Shown: positions 23,033 to 33,173 of the stretch, in pieces
Layout: every line of letters begins with the position of its first letter
How positions within the stretch are numbered: position 1 is the first letter of the stretch
Virus record (IMG/VR): IMGVR_UViG_3300023192_004449
Location: 1-38,443 of that record
From: a virus
DNA: 38,443 nt
Reading direction: 5' to 3' (one strand)
Position numbers and translations under genes: made by a program
Notes under the pieces: model-generated
Seen by the model: only the letters and a program-made list of their open reading frames with translations
What the model was told of the DNA's origin: nothing
The model's database searches: none

Positions 23033-23953
23033 ATGCCAAGAATACCTACTATAACCGACACATATTTGAACGCCACTAAATCCGAAAGGGAAAGGCTTAA
23101 TCCCGGCGGTACAGAAAAAAACGCTTCGGGGTTTGCCAATGGTCCAATGTTGAGTGCGAAACCTCAACTTACGGTTACACCGGCTGAAAAAGTAATTGAT
23201 GGCGAATCTAATGCTGTAATTATCATCGGTCGCGACCGCCCCGGCTCTAGAGCTACCGGGCTTGGTGCGAAAGGGCGCTGGACGGGAGCATCCCGCATAG
23301 ATCTGATCGCCGGTCTAAATGGTGTATGTGCCAAAGAGACAGATGAGAGAGGTAACCCAATTGCGACAAACCCAAGCCCTTACCTAGATTCAGCACGAAT
23401 TTATATGACGCAACAAGCAGCAGATATTGATTCAGAAGAATATTTCAATATAGTCAAAGGTAAAGTAGGAACAGTAAAAAACGAGCCGGCAATTGCTATA
23501 AAGGCCGACTCTATAAGGATTATTGGGAGACAAGGAGTAAAAATTGTAACAGGTACTGATAAATATTCTGCTGGTGCCGGCTGGTTCATCGGAGAACAAG
23601 TTAGAGGTATTGATTTAATCGCTGGCAATGATGATAGGGATTTACAACCTTTAGTCAAGGGAAACGATTTATATGAGTTGTTAATAAGACAACAAGATCT
23701 AACTCAGGAACTCATGGGATTTATTGATTTCCAATTAAAATTACTTTTGACCTATATGGCTAGCCAATCTGTAGTTCCAGAGATAAAAGCCGCCGGGACG
23801 ACAAAATTAATAGGGATGATGATAAGTTTAGTCCCGCATGTACTTGGAATGAATGTGTGGACTCTCAAAAGCATTTTTCATAAATTGAATTTTGATGATG
23901 ATAACCCATTCGCATTTTATAACTTTAAAAGTAAATTTAACCACACGAATTAA
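23033..23953 (+). CDS. Probable baseplate spike or hub-associated protein
   Basis: 306 aa. The central part (AIAIKADSIRIIGRQGVKIV, about 160-180) has alternating short hydrophobic and charged residues like the intertwined beta-helix of gp5C/VgrG spikes, preceded by DSARIYMTQQADIDSEEYF, which resembles segments I recall from marine phage virion proteins. The C-terminal 90 residues are helical and hydrophobic (LMGFIDFQLKLLLTYM), without a clean membrane topology. It follows the M23 hub gene by one base and precedes the giant 1826-aa gene by five. Spike function is inferred from position and composition, not from a recognised domain. Confidence 0.5.
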   Translation: MPRIPTITDTYLNATKSERERLNPGGTEKNASGFANGPMLSAKPQLTVTPAEKVIDGESNAVIIIGRDRPGSRATGLGAKGRWTGASRIDLIAGLNGVCAKETDERGNPIATNPSPYLDSARIYMTQQAADIDSEEYFNIVKGKVGTVKNEPAIAIKADSIRIIGRQGVKIVTGTDKYSAGAGWFIGEQVRGIDLIAGNDDRDLQPLVKGNDLYELLIRQQDLTQELMGFIDFQLKLLLTYMASQSVVPEIKAAGTTKLIGMMISLVPHVLGMNVWTLKSIFHKLNFDDDNPFAFYNFKSKFNHTN

Positions 23954-23958
23954 TAATA

Positions 23959-26900
23959 ATGAGCCTCAATAAACAACAAAAAAATATCATCAACCCCTTC
24001 GCTCAGGAAATTACTGAGTATGCATTTAATAATAGGCGAAACAGGTTTGTTATTGATGTGATTCACGATACCTATCTAAATTTCTATACATTGTTACCAG
24101 AAAATCAACAACTTATATTGAGTGTAGAAGAACTTCAAGCGCTTGAAATTATAAAAGAGACCCCAAACTTAGAAATATCAGAGCAAGACTTGAGGGCATA
24201 TACAGTTCTTTATCCTCAAAATAGTAGCATCGTAGTAATAGAAAATGGTGTAAAACTTGAACTTCCAAGTATAGATATTTCACAAGGTCGCCTAGCCACT
24301 CTAGCTTCTGAGCTTGAACAGCGTGGCCTTATAAGATTGTATACCTCTAATTCAACGCCAACTTCTCTGCTTCCTGAGAATGTAAATAATCTCGGACCAG
24401 AGGGATATACATCAAGATTGATAGCAATCCCCCCAAGTCATTCAAATGAGTATCTCACCCTGCTAAGAAAATCAGTAAATTTAGAGAACGATATATCTTT
24501 AGATTCTTTTCAAAGTCTTGAGAACTTCTCGATGTCTACTGTGGCCACATCATTTGTCAATAGCGATAACAATGTTGACATTTATGATTGGCGCGAAAAT
24601 TGTGGACCCAGCACTGATACTAATAAAGTTTACTATAATCCGGTTGATGATAAATTTTATTACACCACAAGAACTGATATTACTACAACCCAGCTATTTG
24701 ATATGTCTTACTGGAGCCGGTCAGAAGAAGCGGCAGAAGCACTAGATCAGTCAGTTAGAACAGGTCTATCAGAGATATTGAAATTCACAGGTAAATACTC
24801 ACAAGAAAATCTTCAAAGACTTCTAAATCTAGGACTTCAATCAGAAAATGTTAATTTCTTATCGCATCTAGATATTCGCCCTGGCTCGCGATGGCTTCAC
24901 GCCGTCAGGGTAAAGAGAGACAAACTTGATAATTTAAATCCTGGCAGTGCTGCTGTAATATCTTATGATGAATTTGAGCCGACTCCTTTAGAAAAAGCCC
25001 AAATCCTTTTAGATCCAAATAAAAATAAAATGGTCAATAAGAAATTTATGAAAGTTGGCAACCTTGTACGCTATATTCCTACTGTAATTTTGGTCTTACG
25101 AGGATATGCCGACCAATTAGCTGATGAAAATATCCTTCCAGAAGATATACAGGGAATAGATCTAGGAAGAGAAACCACGCGCCTAGATACGTTTATTGAT
25201 TTGTTGTCTGTGGCTTTTATCTACAACAAAATTACTCTAGAAGATGAAGATATCCTTGAATTCGGATTCACTGATAAATATAAGTTAGAATATTTTGTAG
25301 TAAATGGTTTTCTTATGACTAGGGGTATAGGAAATAAAATATTCTATAAAACACTTGAGAATGAGGAAATTCCGAAAAAGATTCTCAATGCCTTTTCTCT
25401 TTTGAATCCTACAACATATAGCGCTCTTGCCAATAGTTATGAAATCTATAGTGATTATTCTTTGAGAGCAGAATCCTCGGAAAAGCCGTGGCCTGAATTT
25501 TTTGATGATTATTTATATCCTACGGTTAAATTTTCACCTGAGAAGATTCGCGAGAAATCAAGAAACTCACTTTTAAATTTTAGGTTTCAAAGAAGAGATA
25601 AGCTTTATACTAAGATTGCAAACCTCAATAAAGAAGGTGCAGAAATTGAGGCAAACCTGCGCAGGGTTAATAAAAATAGGCACCCATATTATCAGGTGGC
25701 TACAATCTTTGCAGATGTGGGCTGTAATACCGGTCAGGCAGAAGTCTTAAAGAATGTTTTAAAATTCTGGCAAGCTGCCACTGGAAAAACAAAGGTCAGA
25801 TCTCTTTTACGGCAATCTATTTTATTGATACGAGATGAAATTATAAAAGACTCTGTAACTAAGGCATATCTTACACGATCACTACAGGCAGGCGAGAACC
25901 CACGTTTATATATCCGAGAGATTGAAAGAAAAATAAATGAAGAGATATTTTGTGGGTTAGATGTAATGGGTAATATTATTGAGACGCAACTCCTAAATGC
26001 TAAAGATATGTCACCCGAAAAAAAGGCAGCCGGCAAAGCGCCAGGAATTGGTCTTCCTTTCAAAATTGATTTGAAAGTCCCCAAAGGCATCCAGGGGTTT
26101 ACAAAAACAACACACCAAAGACAATCCGAACTATATGAAAAGATGATCAAGAATATTTTGTTAGGATTCCTAAAAAGTATTATTATGGGAGTTGCTAAGG
26201 ATATTCTTAAAGCAATTCTTGGCTGCGGACCAGACGGTGCCAATCAAAACACGCTTAATGATGTGATGAAAGATCTTAGATTTGGCTATATCAATTTGAA
26301 TAATTATCTGTTTGATGTTGATATCGTGGCAATTGCTAAACAAGCCGATCTATACAATACTAGAAGGACAATAGTAGATGGGGTGGAAACCATAGAAAAG
26401 AGGGATCCCACTCTCATTCAAATCACAACTCTAATAAGGGATGTATCTTATATGTGTACCCCTAGTGAACTTGACCGCCTCTCTTTCGGCGATGGGGATC
26501 ACACGTTATATGAATTGATCTTAGAAACTATAGAAGATGGTATAATAACCTTTCCTACAGAAACAAATATTGACCCCAACGGAGAGAGAGAAATAGAGAG
26601 AAGAACTATTGATCCATCCATATACGGCGAGTTTGAATTCTCAGTAGACAAGATAAAATCTTTCTTCGCTGCCATCGGCGATGCCATGCGTGATGAGAAT
26701 GCAGAAGAATTAGCCAAATTTACATTTTCCCCATTGGAAGCATATTGTGCGGACCAAGACCCGGAACTTGATAAATTAGGATTAGAAATAAGCAGAGAAC
26801 AGTTAGAAGCCCAATATTCAAGCCTTGCCCAAGACAAAATAGCCAAAATAAATGCTCTGTGTGATTGGCTTCGTGGTCTAGAAAATATTCAAAGGCAGAT

Positions 26901-29439
26901 TGAGGATCTGATAAATTCTATACCACTCATGGAAGGATATAGTGATCTATTACAATCTATTGCAGACTTTTCAAATGCGTTATGGCAAGCCTTTGCAGAT
27001 TGGTGGGCCAGTTTGTTTGATGAACCTATTAAAGACTCCGATTCGCCTCGATTTAACTTATATATAACAAGCTTCGGTCAAGATCTTTTTTATGCTGTTC
27101 GTATGTTAATCTCTAAACGTATAATGGTTGCTCATCAGAGAACAACACATAGAACAGGGGAGTTCAGTTATTATGCTCCAAGTGTGAGTAGACGTGTCGG
27201 ATTTCAACATTCTCGTGTTGATCTCCCATATCCACCGCCTAATTCATTAACAGATTACTGGTTTTCAGACAATATCATGTCTGATCTAGAGGATAAAGAA
27301 GTTGCATATTCTATGCGCTCAGGACCTTATAAATTAAGAGAATATTTACAAAGAGTAGCTGTTCCTCGCGAAGCCGGCGATCGTTCCGAATATTATGATG
27401 ATTTAAATAGACGTCTTCTGACATATCAGACAAATCAAAAGAGGTCTTATACCCCTGATCAATGGATTAGCAATTTCCCCACTTCACATGCCTCATGTAG
27501 AATGGAGGTCAACAACCTTCAGGATGGCGGCGTGAGAATTATGAAGTATATAAAGAGTAGAAAGACGTCTATTGTTGAGCCAGGTGAGGACCCTTTTGAA
27601 AAAAAAGAAGAAGTAATCGCAGAATACATCCCACTTCCCGGAGATCACGAGCCAGATGCAGAGCGTCAGAGTATTGACTATTATCGGGTACTGGGTGGTA
27701 TAGGAAATAAGTCGCACCACCAAACCGGCGGTCCTTTAATTTATGGAGAATTTGCAGTAGATGAAGAACCGGGTGTTCTATCCGCCCAAACACACCTGAT
27801 GCCGTCAAGAAATAACGAAAGAATGTCAAGATTTATTAATGATATTATGCAGGGGCTGATCAATTGGGAAATAACAGACTCTTTAGTCGGCGCGCAGCAG
27901 TACCCCAACTCGGTGCCATCAGGAACGCCTGCTGATTACGCTGAGCCGGAAGATGGGGGGGCTCCACCGTATACTCTTGAAGAATCCCGCGCCGGTGGCG
28001 ATAACGATACAAGAGCAATCGGTAATTGGACAGAATTTATTGATGAACAGATAAATCATTCTTATGTTTCAACTTCCGGAAAAAGCCGCCTAGGTCCATA
28101 TTTACGAGCCACTAACATTCCCCCCTTCATTATAAACGATGACAGATGTGTAACAAATGAAGAGGTACAAATTGCCCAGTCTATTATTTTATCCATCCAA
28201 TCTCGTATTCAGAGATTTTTTATGAATGCACTTCCTCTGGCTAGGGTATATCCTCATTGGAATAGTTTGGGAGCAACAAAACTTGTGTCCGATTATTTAG
28301 CACGAAAGATATATTCAGAACTTGATCAGCGGGAATTGGTAAATCTAATGTATGACAAAATAGAAATAATCAAAAAAGTATTTTCCGACGTTCCGGAAAA
28401 TGATTTAGAATTGGACAATTCACTAACACCATTTCAATTTATAAAAGTATTGGTTGAAAAGATATACGTGGGAATGCTTTCAAATATATCGGAGAAATCA
28501 GCTTACTCTAACCTTAGTCGTTCTCCATATTCACCAGGAACAACTAACGACCGGTATAAAGCAACTCTAATCAAGTTTTTCAACGAACTCGCCCGTGCCC
28601 TTTCCCGAGGAGGTCGCGGTGCTGGCGCTGGTGGGTTTGGACTAACCCGGCCCCAACGCCTTAAAGCATCGCGATTCATACGCAGTAATCTGGTAATAGA
28701 TTTCAACGGAGAAGACCTCCTAACACCAAAAGGGTATTTATACGGCACTTATTATTTTCCCATGGCATTTCTACATGGATTATATTTGATAACATATGAT
28801 ACTTTGGTAAACATCACTAGAAATTTTGAATCTGGATATCTTAGAACTATAATAGAAATAGCTTCCGCCGATGACTCATTATTGAGTAGTTTGGCAGGTC
28901 AAAATATCAACAAATATATACAACAAGTGGAAATGTTCCCAATCAAAGAATCTACATGGCAAAATATAGGTATAACTTATTTTACTCGCGAACAGGTCTT
29001 AGACAGGATTGCTAGCCTCACTTTCCTCGAGGAAAATGAACCAGCAGCAATTTTATTGAGAGAATATCCAGATTTTTTCCGCCGCTATGGCAGCCGAGAC
29101 CTCCCACGACAGATAGCTGAAGTTTTAGGGTCCGTTCTGTTCTGGATCTTTATGCATCACGCGCTACCGAGAACTGAAATTATAAAAGAAAGGTTGGAAC
29201 AACTCGCACCTCGCGACGGTGATCATCGTATCGGGGAGACGACATATCCAGCCCACGCTGCCTTAATGTTGCTGGATGAAATAGAATCAAGAAATCTAAG
29301 AACCCTGGAAGACGTAGTACCGGGAGGTCTGGAAGATATTACATCAATATGGGTCTCAAACCCCATACGACAGCAATTGGAGGGTAGAAAACAAATACTC
29401 GTAGAAAAAAGCCGTCTAGAAGCGCTACTTAGAATATGA
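23959..29439 (+). CDS. Giant predicted baseplate/virion protein (1826 aa)
   Basis: One continuous frame of 1826 codons between the hub/spike genes and gp25, a place reserved for baseplate parts in T4-like phages. No enzymatic motif is recognised. The sequence is mixed alpha/beta, with charged helices (KLYTKIANLNKEGAEIEANL), a hydrophobic stretch with Cys near 745-760 (FLKSIIMGVAKDILKAILGC), a Trp-rich piece near 1010-1020 (WQAFADWWASLFDE), and a Gly/Arg-rich loop near 1555 (RGGRGAGAGGFG). The last codons overlap the ATG of gp25 (ATGA). A structural hub-to-wedge connector or DNA-ejection protein is possible. Length alone makes it one of the larger phage proteins. Family not recognised. Confidence 0.6.
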   Translation: MSLNKQQKNIINPFAQEITEYAFNNRRNRFVIDVIHDTYLNFYTLLPENQQLILSVEELQALEIIKETPNLEISEQDLRAYTVLYPQNSSIVVIENGVKLELPSIDISQGRLATLASELEQRGLIRLYTSNSTPTSLLPENVNNLGPEGYTSRLIAIPPSHSNEYLTLLRKSVNLENDISLDSFQSLENFSMSTVATSFVNSDNNVDIYDWRENCGPSTDTNKVYYNPVDDKFYYTTRTDITTTQLFDMSYWSRSEEAAEALDQSVRTGLSEILKFTGKYSQENLQRLLNLGLQSENVNFLSHLDIRPGSRWLHAVRVKRDKLDNLNPGSAAVISYDEFEPTPLEKAQILLDPNKNKMVNKKFMKVGNLVRYIPTVILVLRGYADQLADENILPEDIQGIDLGRETTRLDTFIDLLSVAFIYNKITLEDEDILEFGFTDKYKLEYFVVNGFLMTRGIGNKIFYKTLENEEIPKKILNAFSLLNPTTYSALANSYEIYSDYSLRAESSEKPWPEFFDDYLYPTVKFSPEKIREKSRNSLLNFRFQRRDKLYTKIANLNKEGAEIEANLRRVNKNRHPYYQVATIFADVGCNTGQAEVLKNVLKFWQAATGKTKVRSLLRQSILLIRDEIIKDSVTKAYLTRSLQAGENPRLYIREIERKINEEIFCGLDVMGNIIETQLLNAKDMSPEKKAAGKAPGIGLPFKIDLKVPKGIQGFTKTTHQRQSELYEKMIKNILLGFLKSIIMGVAKDILKAILGCGPDGANQNTLNDVMKDLRFGYINLNNYLFDVDIVAIAKQADLYNTRRTIVDGVETIEKRDPTLIQITTLIRDVSYMCTPSELDRLSFGDGDHTLYELILETIEDGIITFPTETNIDPNGEREIERRTIDPSIYGEFEFSVDKIKSFFAAIGDAMRDENAEELAKFTFSPLEAYCADQDPELDKLGLEISREQLEAQYSSLAQDKIAKINALCDWLRGLENIQRQIEDLINSIPLMEGYSDLLQSIADFSNALWQAFADWWASLFDEPIKDSDSPRFNLYITSFGQDLFYAVRMLISKRIMVAHQRTTHRTGEFSYYAPSVSRRVGFQHSRVDLPYPPPNSLTDYWFSDNIMSDLEDKEVAYSMRSGPYKLREYLQRVAVPREAGDRSEYYDDLNRRLLTYQTNQKRSYTPDQWISNFPTSHASCRMEVNNLQDGGVRIMKYIKSRKTSIVEPGEDPFEKKEEVIAEYIPLPGDHEPDAERQSIDYYRVLGGIGNKSHHQTGGPLIYGEFAVDEEPGVLSAQTHLMPSRNNERMSRFINDIMQGLINWEITDSLVGAQQYPNSVPSGTPADYAEPEDGGAPPYTLEESRAGGDNDTRAIGNWTEFIDEQINHSYVSTSGKSRLGPYLRATNIPPFIINDDRCVTNEEVQIAQSIILSIQSRIQRFFMNALPLARVYPHWNSLGATKLVSDYLARKIYSELDQRELVNLMYDKIEIIKKVFSDVPENDLELDNSLTPFQFIKVLVEKIYVGMLSNISEKSAYSNLSRSPYSPGTTNDRYKATLIKFFNELARALSRGGRGAGAGGFGLTRPQRLKASRFIRSNLVIDFNGEDLLTPKGYLYGTYYFPMAFLHGLYLITYDTLVNITRNFESGYLRTIIEIASADDSLLSSLAGQNINKYIQQVEMFPIKESTWQNIGITYFTREQVLDRIASLTFLEENEPAAILLREYPDFFRRYGSRDLPRQIAEVLGSVLFWIFMHHALPRTEIIKERLEQLAPRDGDHRIGETTYPAHAALMLLDEIESRNLRTLEDVVPGGLEDITSIWVSNPIRQQLEGRKQILVEKSRLEALLRI

Positions 29440-29840
29440 CAAAGAGACAAGGAATTTCACCTAGCGTCCCGCTTGTATATGATAAGACTGATGGACCCTA
29501 TCGCCTAAACAAAACCCTAAAAGAGGTTATTAAACAGAATTTTAAGAATATTGTTTTAACATGTCCGGGTGAAAGAGTAATGCTCCCAGATTTCGGGGTT
29601 GGCCTTTACCGTCTTCTTTTTGAGAACCTTGGTCCCGAGACATTTGAAGAAATAGCACAACGAGTAGCAGAGCAAACAGAAGCATATGCCCCCGCTGTAA
29701 ACCTAATATCTGTAGTGTTCACTACATCAGATGAAGATAAAACAATGGATTCTAATGAGGTTCGTGTATCTATTAAGTATAATATACTACCTTATAATGA
29801 AGAAGATGAACTAATAATAACATCAACAATGACTAGTTAA
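29436..29840 (+). CDS. 25: Baseplate wedge protein, T4 gp25-like
   Basis: 134 aa, close to the 132 aa of T4 gp25. The pattern LKEVIKQNFKNIVLTCPGER, then MLPDFGVGLYRLLFENLG, then an amphipathic helix and beta strands (NEVRVSIKYNI) is the gp25/GPW/TssE-type fold. In contractile systems this protein ties the wedge to the hub and starts sheath polymerisation; the conserved EPR-like core appears here as GERVMLPDFG. Its ATG overlaps the stop of the giant upstream gene, and 23 bases separate it from the gp6-like gene, matching the T4 25-6 order. Confidence 0.88.
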   Translation: MTKRQGISPSVPLVYDKTDGPYRLNKTLKEVIKQNFKNIVLTCPGERVMLPDFGVGLYRLLFENLGPETFEEIAQRVAEQTEAYAPAVNLISVVFTTSDEDKTMDSNEVRVSIKYNILPYNEEDELIITSTMTS

Positions 29841-29863
29841 AAGGCGAGGCGGATGGAAATAAT

Positions 29864-31657
29864 ATGGCAAAAAGACCAATAAATTATACTAGCAGAGATT
29901 TTGAGTCCATCAAAGCGGATTTAGTAAATTATGCCGAGAGATATTATCCAACAACCTTTAAGGATTTTAGTGAGGCATCCTTTGGCGCTTTAATGCTTGA
30001 TTTGGTTGCCTATGTCGGTGATCAATTGTCTTTTTATGCAGACTTCCAGGCTAACGAAAGTTTCTTGGACAGCGCCATTACCTATGAAAATGTAAATCGC
30101 CTCGCCAATACTCTAGGCTATAAAACTCCAGGTGCAGCCAAATCTACTGGTCAAGCTGCTTTTTATATTATCGTCCCAGTCGACCCCAATTCTCGGGGTC
30201 CGGATTTAGATTATTTTCCTATTTTACAAAGAGGTAGTGTTATCTCCTCAAAAAATGGTTCTGCTTTTACTTTGATTGATAACGTAGATTTTACAGATCC
30301 TAATAATCAGGTAACGGTCGCCCGAGTTGATAATTCTACTGGTAATCCAACTTTCTTCGCTATTAAGGCTTATGGTCAAGTTGTTTCAGGACAAAAATAT
30401 AATCAAGTATCAACGGTAACTGACTATGAGAGATTCCTAAGAATTAGAATTGATAGCGCCAATGTGAGTGAAATACTTTCAATTAAGGATAGCCAGGGAA
30501 ATGAATATTTTGAGGTTGATTTTTTGACTCAGGATGTGATAATAAAGGAATTCCAAAATACATCAACAGATCGTCAGGTTGTTCCTTATATTATGAAGCT
30601 AAGGCCTGTACCAAGAAGGTTTGTAACAGAATTTGAAGCGAACGGTGAGGCTTTCATACAATTTGGATATGGTTCTCAGGATAACCTTACTACCGATGTA
30701 ATAGCTGATCCTGCGGATGTAGTACTCAATGTCAGCGGTAAAACTCACATCACCGATCAAACTTTTGATCCAGCTAATTTGATTCAATCTGATAAGTTTG
30801 GTGTTGTTCCAACTAATACAACGTTAACAATTGAATATACAGCAAATACATCTGATACAATAAATCTCTCCGTTAACGGTTTAAGCGAAGTTGTTTCTCC
30901 ACGATTATCCTTTAAAAATGAAGGAACTCTTGATATAAATTCGGTAACGGGCATTCTCACAAGCCTTGAAGTAGAAAATGAGAATCCTATTCTTGGGGAT
31001 ACCTCAATTCTAACAGTTGAAGAAATAAGAGAAAGAGCATTTGGAACATTTGCATCTCAGAATAGAGCCGTCACTCGAGTAGATTATATCAACTTAATTT
31101 ACCGGATGCCATCAAAATTCGGAAAAGTTAAAAGAGTAAATGTCATTCGCGACGTAGATTCCCTAAAGAGGAATCTTAATGTTTATCTTCTTTCTGAGAA
31201 TTCTAACGGTGATTTAATAGAACCCAACGCCAGCCTTAAAGAAAATACTAGAGTTTGGCTAAACAAATATAGAATGATCAACGATACTATTGATGTGTTA
31301 GACGGGAAAGTAGTCAATATTGGAATTAAGTTTAAAGTTCTACCAGAACTTGATATTAATAGGTACGAATTATTAGACGCCTGTGTTCAAAAACTAAAAG
31401 ATGAATATATCAACATTAAATTCAACGTTGGTGAATCAATTTATATTTCACAAATATACAAACTTCTCAACGAAGTCCCTGGGGTTGTGGATACAACAGA
31501 GGTGGAGCTAGTCAACAATGTTGGGGGCGTTTACAGCAACTACAGACTTGATATTGATTCAAACCTATCTGATGACGGCAGATTTTTGATCCTTCCTGAA
31601 GATGCCGCGGCAGAAGTATTGCTGCCAAACACTGACATTGTGGGGGCGATAATATAA
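29864..31657 (+). CDS. 6: Baseplate wedge protein, T4 gp6-like (Baseplate_J type)
   Basis: 597 aa. The N-terminus (INYTSRDFESIKADLVNYAE; SFGALMLDLVAYVGDQLSFY; ANESFLDSAITYENVNRLAN; LGYKTPGA) closely follows the gp6 family of T4-like phages as I remember it. The C-terminal part (RAVTRVDYINLIYRMPSKFG, then a ferredoxin-like beta-alpha unit ending YKLLNEVPGVVDTTEVEL) is the Baseplate_J signature. Gp6 forms the ring of wedges around the hub and carries the conformational change that triggers sheath contraction. It sits directly after gp25 and one base before the next structural gene. Confidence 0.88.
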   Translation: MAKRPINYTSRDFESIKADLVNYAERYYPTTFKDFSEASFGALMLDLVAYVGDQLSFYADFQANESFLDSAITYENVNRLANTLGYKTPGAAKSTGQAAFYIIVPVDPNSRGPDLDYFPILQRGSVISSKNGSAFTLIDNVDFTDPNNQVTVARVDNSTGNPTFFAIKAYGQVVSGQKYNQVSTVTDYERFLRIRIDSANVSEILSIKDSQGNEYFEVDFLTQDVIIKEFQNTSTDRQVVPYIMKLRPVPRRFVTEFEANGEAFIQFGYGSQDNLTTDVIADPADVVLNVSGKTHITDQTFDPANLIQSDKFGVVPTNTTLTIEYTANTSDTINLSVNGLSEVVSPRLSFKNEGTLDINSVTGILTSLEVENENPILGDTSILTVEEIRERAFGTFASQNRAVTRVDYINLIYRMPSKFGKVKRVNVIRDVDSLKRNLNVYLLSENSNGDLIEPNASLKENTRVWLNKYRMINDTIDVLDGKVVNIGIKFKVLPELDINRYELLDACVQKLKDEYINIKFNVGESIYISQIYKLLNEVPGVVDTTEVELVNNVGGVYSNYRLDIDSNLSDDGRFLILPEDAAAEVLLPNTDIVGAII

Positions 31658-31658
31658 T

Positions 31659-33173
31659 ATGGCTATCAAAAAATATTATGCGTCAAAAGATAATACCCTG
31701 GCGAATGCATACAAAAATAACTTAATTGACCGCGCTGACGACGCCAACATGGGCGCGGCGGATATTCTAGAAGCATTTGTTATTCATGGACAAACCGACG
31801 CATCTGTTTCTATTTCCCCTTCAGTCGCCAACGCAACCAACTCAGAACAAAGTAGAATTACTATTCAATTTCCAATTTCTGATATTGTAACAGATATGCT
31901 CGCTGGCTCTTTGCCCACAGATACAGGAAGTATCAAATTCTATTTGAATCTTTATAATGCTCCTCACGGAGATACCGTACCTTTAGATTTCTCTGTAGAT
32001 GTGTTTATGCTCTCAGAAATATGGACCGAAGGTCGCGGTCTAGACATGGAAAATTATACAGATATTGGAGCCTCCAACTGGCTATCTAATTCTGCTGGTA
32101 CTGAATGGACACAGGCCGGCGGCACTTACTTACCTGCTGCTGGCACTCAAAAGACTTTTTCCTTTGAAACAGGTTTAGAAAATCTAGTGTTGGATGTATC
32201 AGATCAAGTTTATCAATGGCTTGATACTACAGACAATTATGGATTTCTCATCAAACTTCCGGATTCTGTTGTTTCGGGATCACAAACTTTATATACCAAA
32301 AAGTTTTTCTCTAGAACAAGCGAATTTTTCCACTACCGCCCAACTCTAGAGGCACGCTGGGATTCAACGAGACAAGATAATAGAGGTAATTTCTTTGCTA
32401 GCAGTAGTGTTGCCTCTGCTGCCAACAACCTCAATACCCTATATCTTTATAACGTAGTCAGAGGGCAACTTCAAAACCTTCCAGGTCTCGTAAACGAAAC
32501 ATTGACCGTGGATATATATTCTGGAAGTACCGCTCCTGCCGATAATCCATTGGTTCTTGTAGACTCTGACGGCTCTAGTGCTACAACTGTAGCAGCGGGT
32601 ATCTTGCGCGAGAACGGGGCAACGATTACGGGTATTTATACTGCATCTTTTGCTTCTACTAGTTCTTTGGATACCGTGTTTGATGTGTGGTACACTGGTT
32701 CGGTTGTCGCAGCCGATCGGGTCAACTTTTATACAGCATCTTACGATCCAAAAACATTTGGAACAATTGATGGTCTTTACGATGAAGAATATCTTACTTC
32801 AATAACAAACTTAGAAGATTCTTATACTCAGGGACAGAAACCAAATCTGCGTGTATTCGCCCGAAAGAAAAATTGGAATCCTAATATTTATACTGTCGCG
32901 ACAGCGGAAACACTACCAGAAATTATAGAAGATTCTTATTACCGTGTACATAGAGTTGTTGATGGCTTAGAAATCATCCCATTTGGTACAGGAAGTACTA
33001 ACAACTATTTCAGTCGTCTCTCTTACGACGTAAGCGGTAATTATTTTGAGCTAGATACTTCATACCTAGAGCCAGGCTATGCATATGGAATTACATTTGC
33101 ATACTATTTACAGGGTGAGTATACCGAACAGCCAGAGGTGTTCAAGTTCAAAATAAAAGAAGAAGATAAATGA
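31659..33173 (+). CDS. Structural protein after gp6, possible DNRLRE-like beta domain
   Basis: 504 aa. The N-terminal half (KKYYASKDNTLANAYKNN ... ADILEAFVIHG ... SRITIQFPISDI) has the build of DNRLRE/CBM-like beta-sandwich domains: a 'DNT' start, a short loop, and an R-x-x-x-x-F strand. The C-terminal half contains further beta-rich, Ser/Thr/Gly-rich segments (about 270-360, 400-500). No enzyme motif or signal peptide. In T4, gp7 and gp8 follow gp6; this protein is not recognisably either, so it may be a replacement wedge component or fibre-attachment protein. Its stop overlaps the ATG of the last gene (ATGA). Confidence 0.6.
   Translation: MAIKKYYASKDNTLANAYKNNLIDRADDANMGAADILEAFVIHGQTDASVSISPSVANATNSEQSRITIQFPISDIVTDMLAGSLPTDTGSIKFYLNLYNAPHGDTVPLDFSVDVFMLSEIWTEGRGLDMENYTDIGASNWLSNSAGTEWTQAGGTYLPAAGTQKTFSFETGLENLVLDVSDQVYQWLDTTDNYGFLIKLPDSVVSGSQTLYTKKFFSRTSEFFHYRPTLEARWDSTRQDNRGNFFASSSVASAANNLNTLYLYNVVRGQLQNLPGLVNETLTVDIYSGSTAPADNPLVLVDSDGSSATTVAAGILRENGATITGIYTASFASTSSLDTVFDVWYTGSVVAADRVNFYTASYDPKTFGTIDGLYDEEYLTSITNLEDSYTQGQKPNLRVFARKKNWNPNIYTVATAETLPEIIEDSYYRVHRVVDGLEIIPFGTGSTNNYFSRLSYDVSGNYFELDTSYLEPGYAYGITFAYYLQGEYTEQPEVFKFKIKEEDK

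Noticed and set aside
25734-26243. 169-codon open frame on the minus strand
   Set aside because: It lies entirely within the 1826-aa gene, has no ribosome binding site or recognisable domain, and reads as a low-quality hydrophobic shadow.
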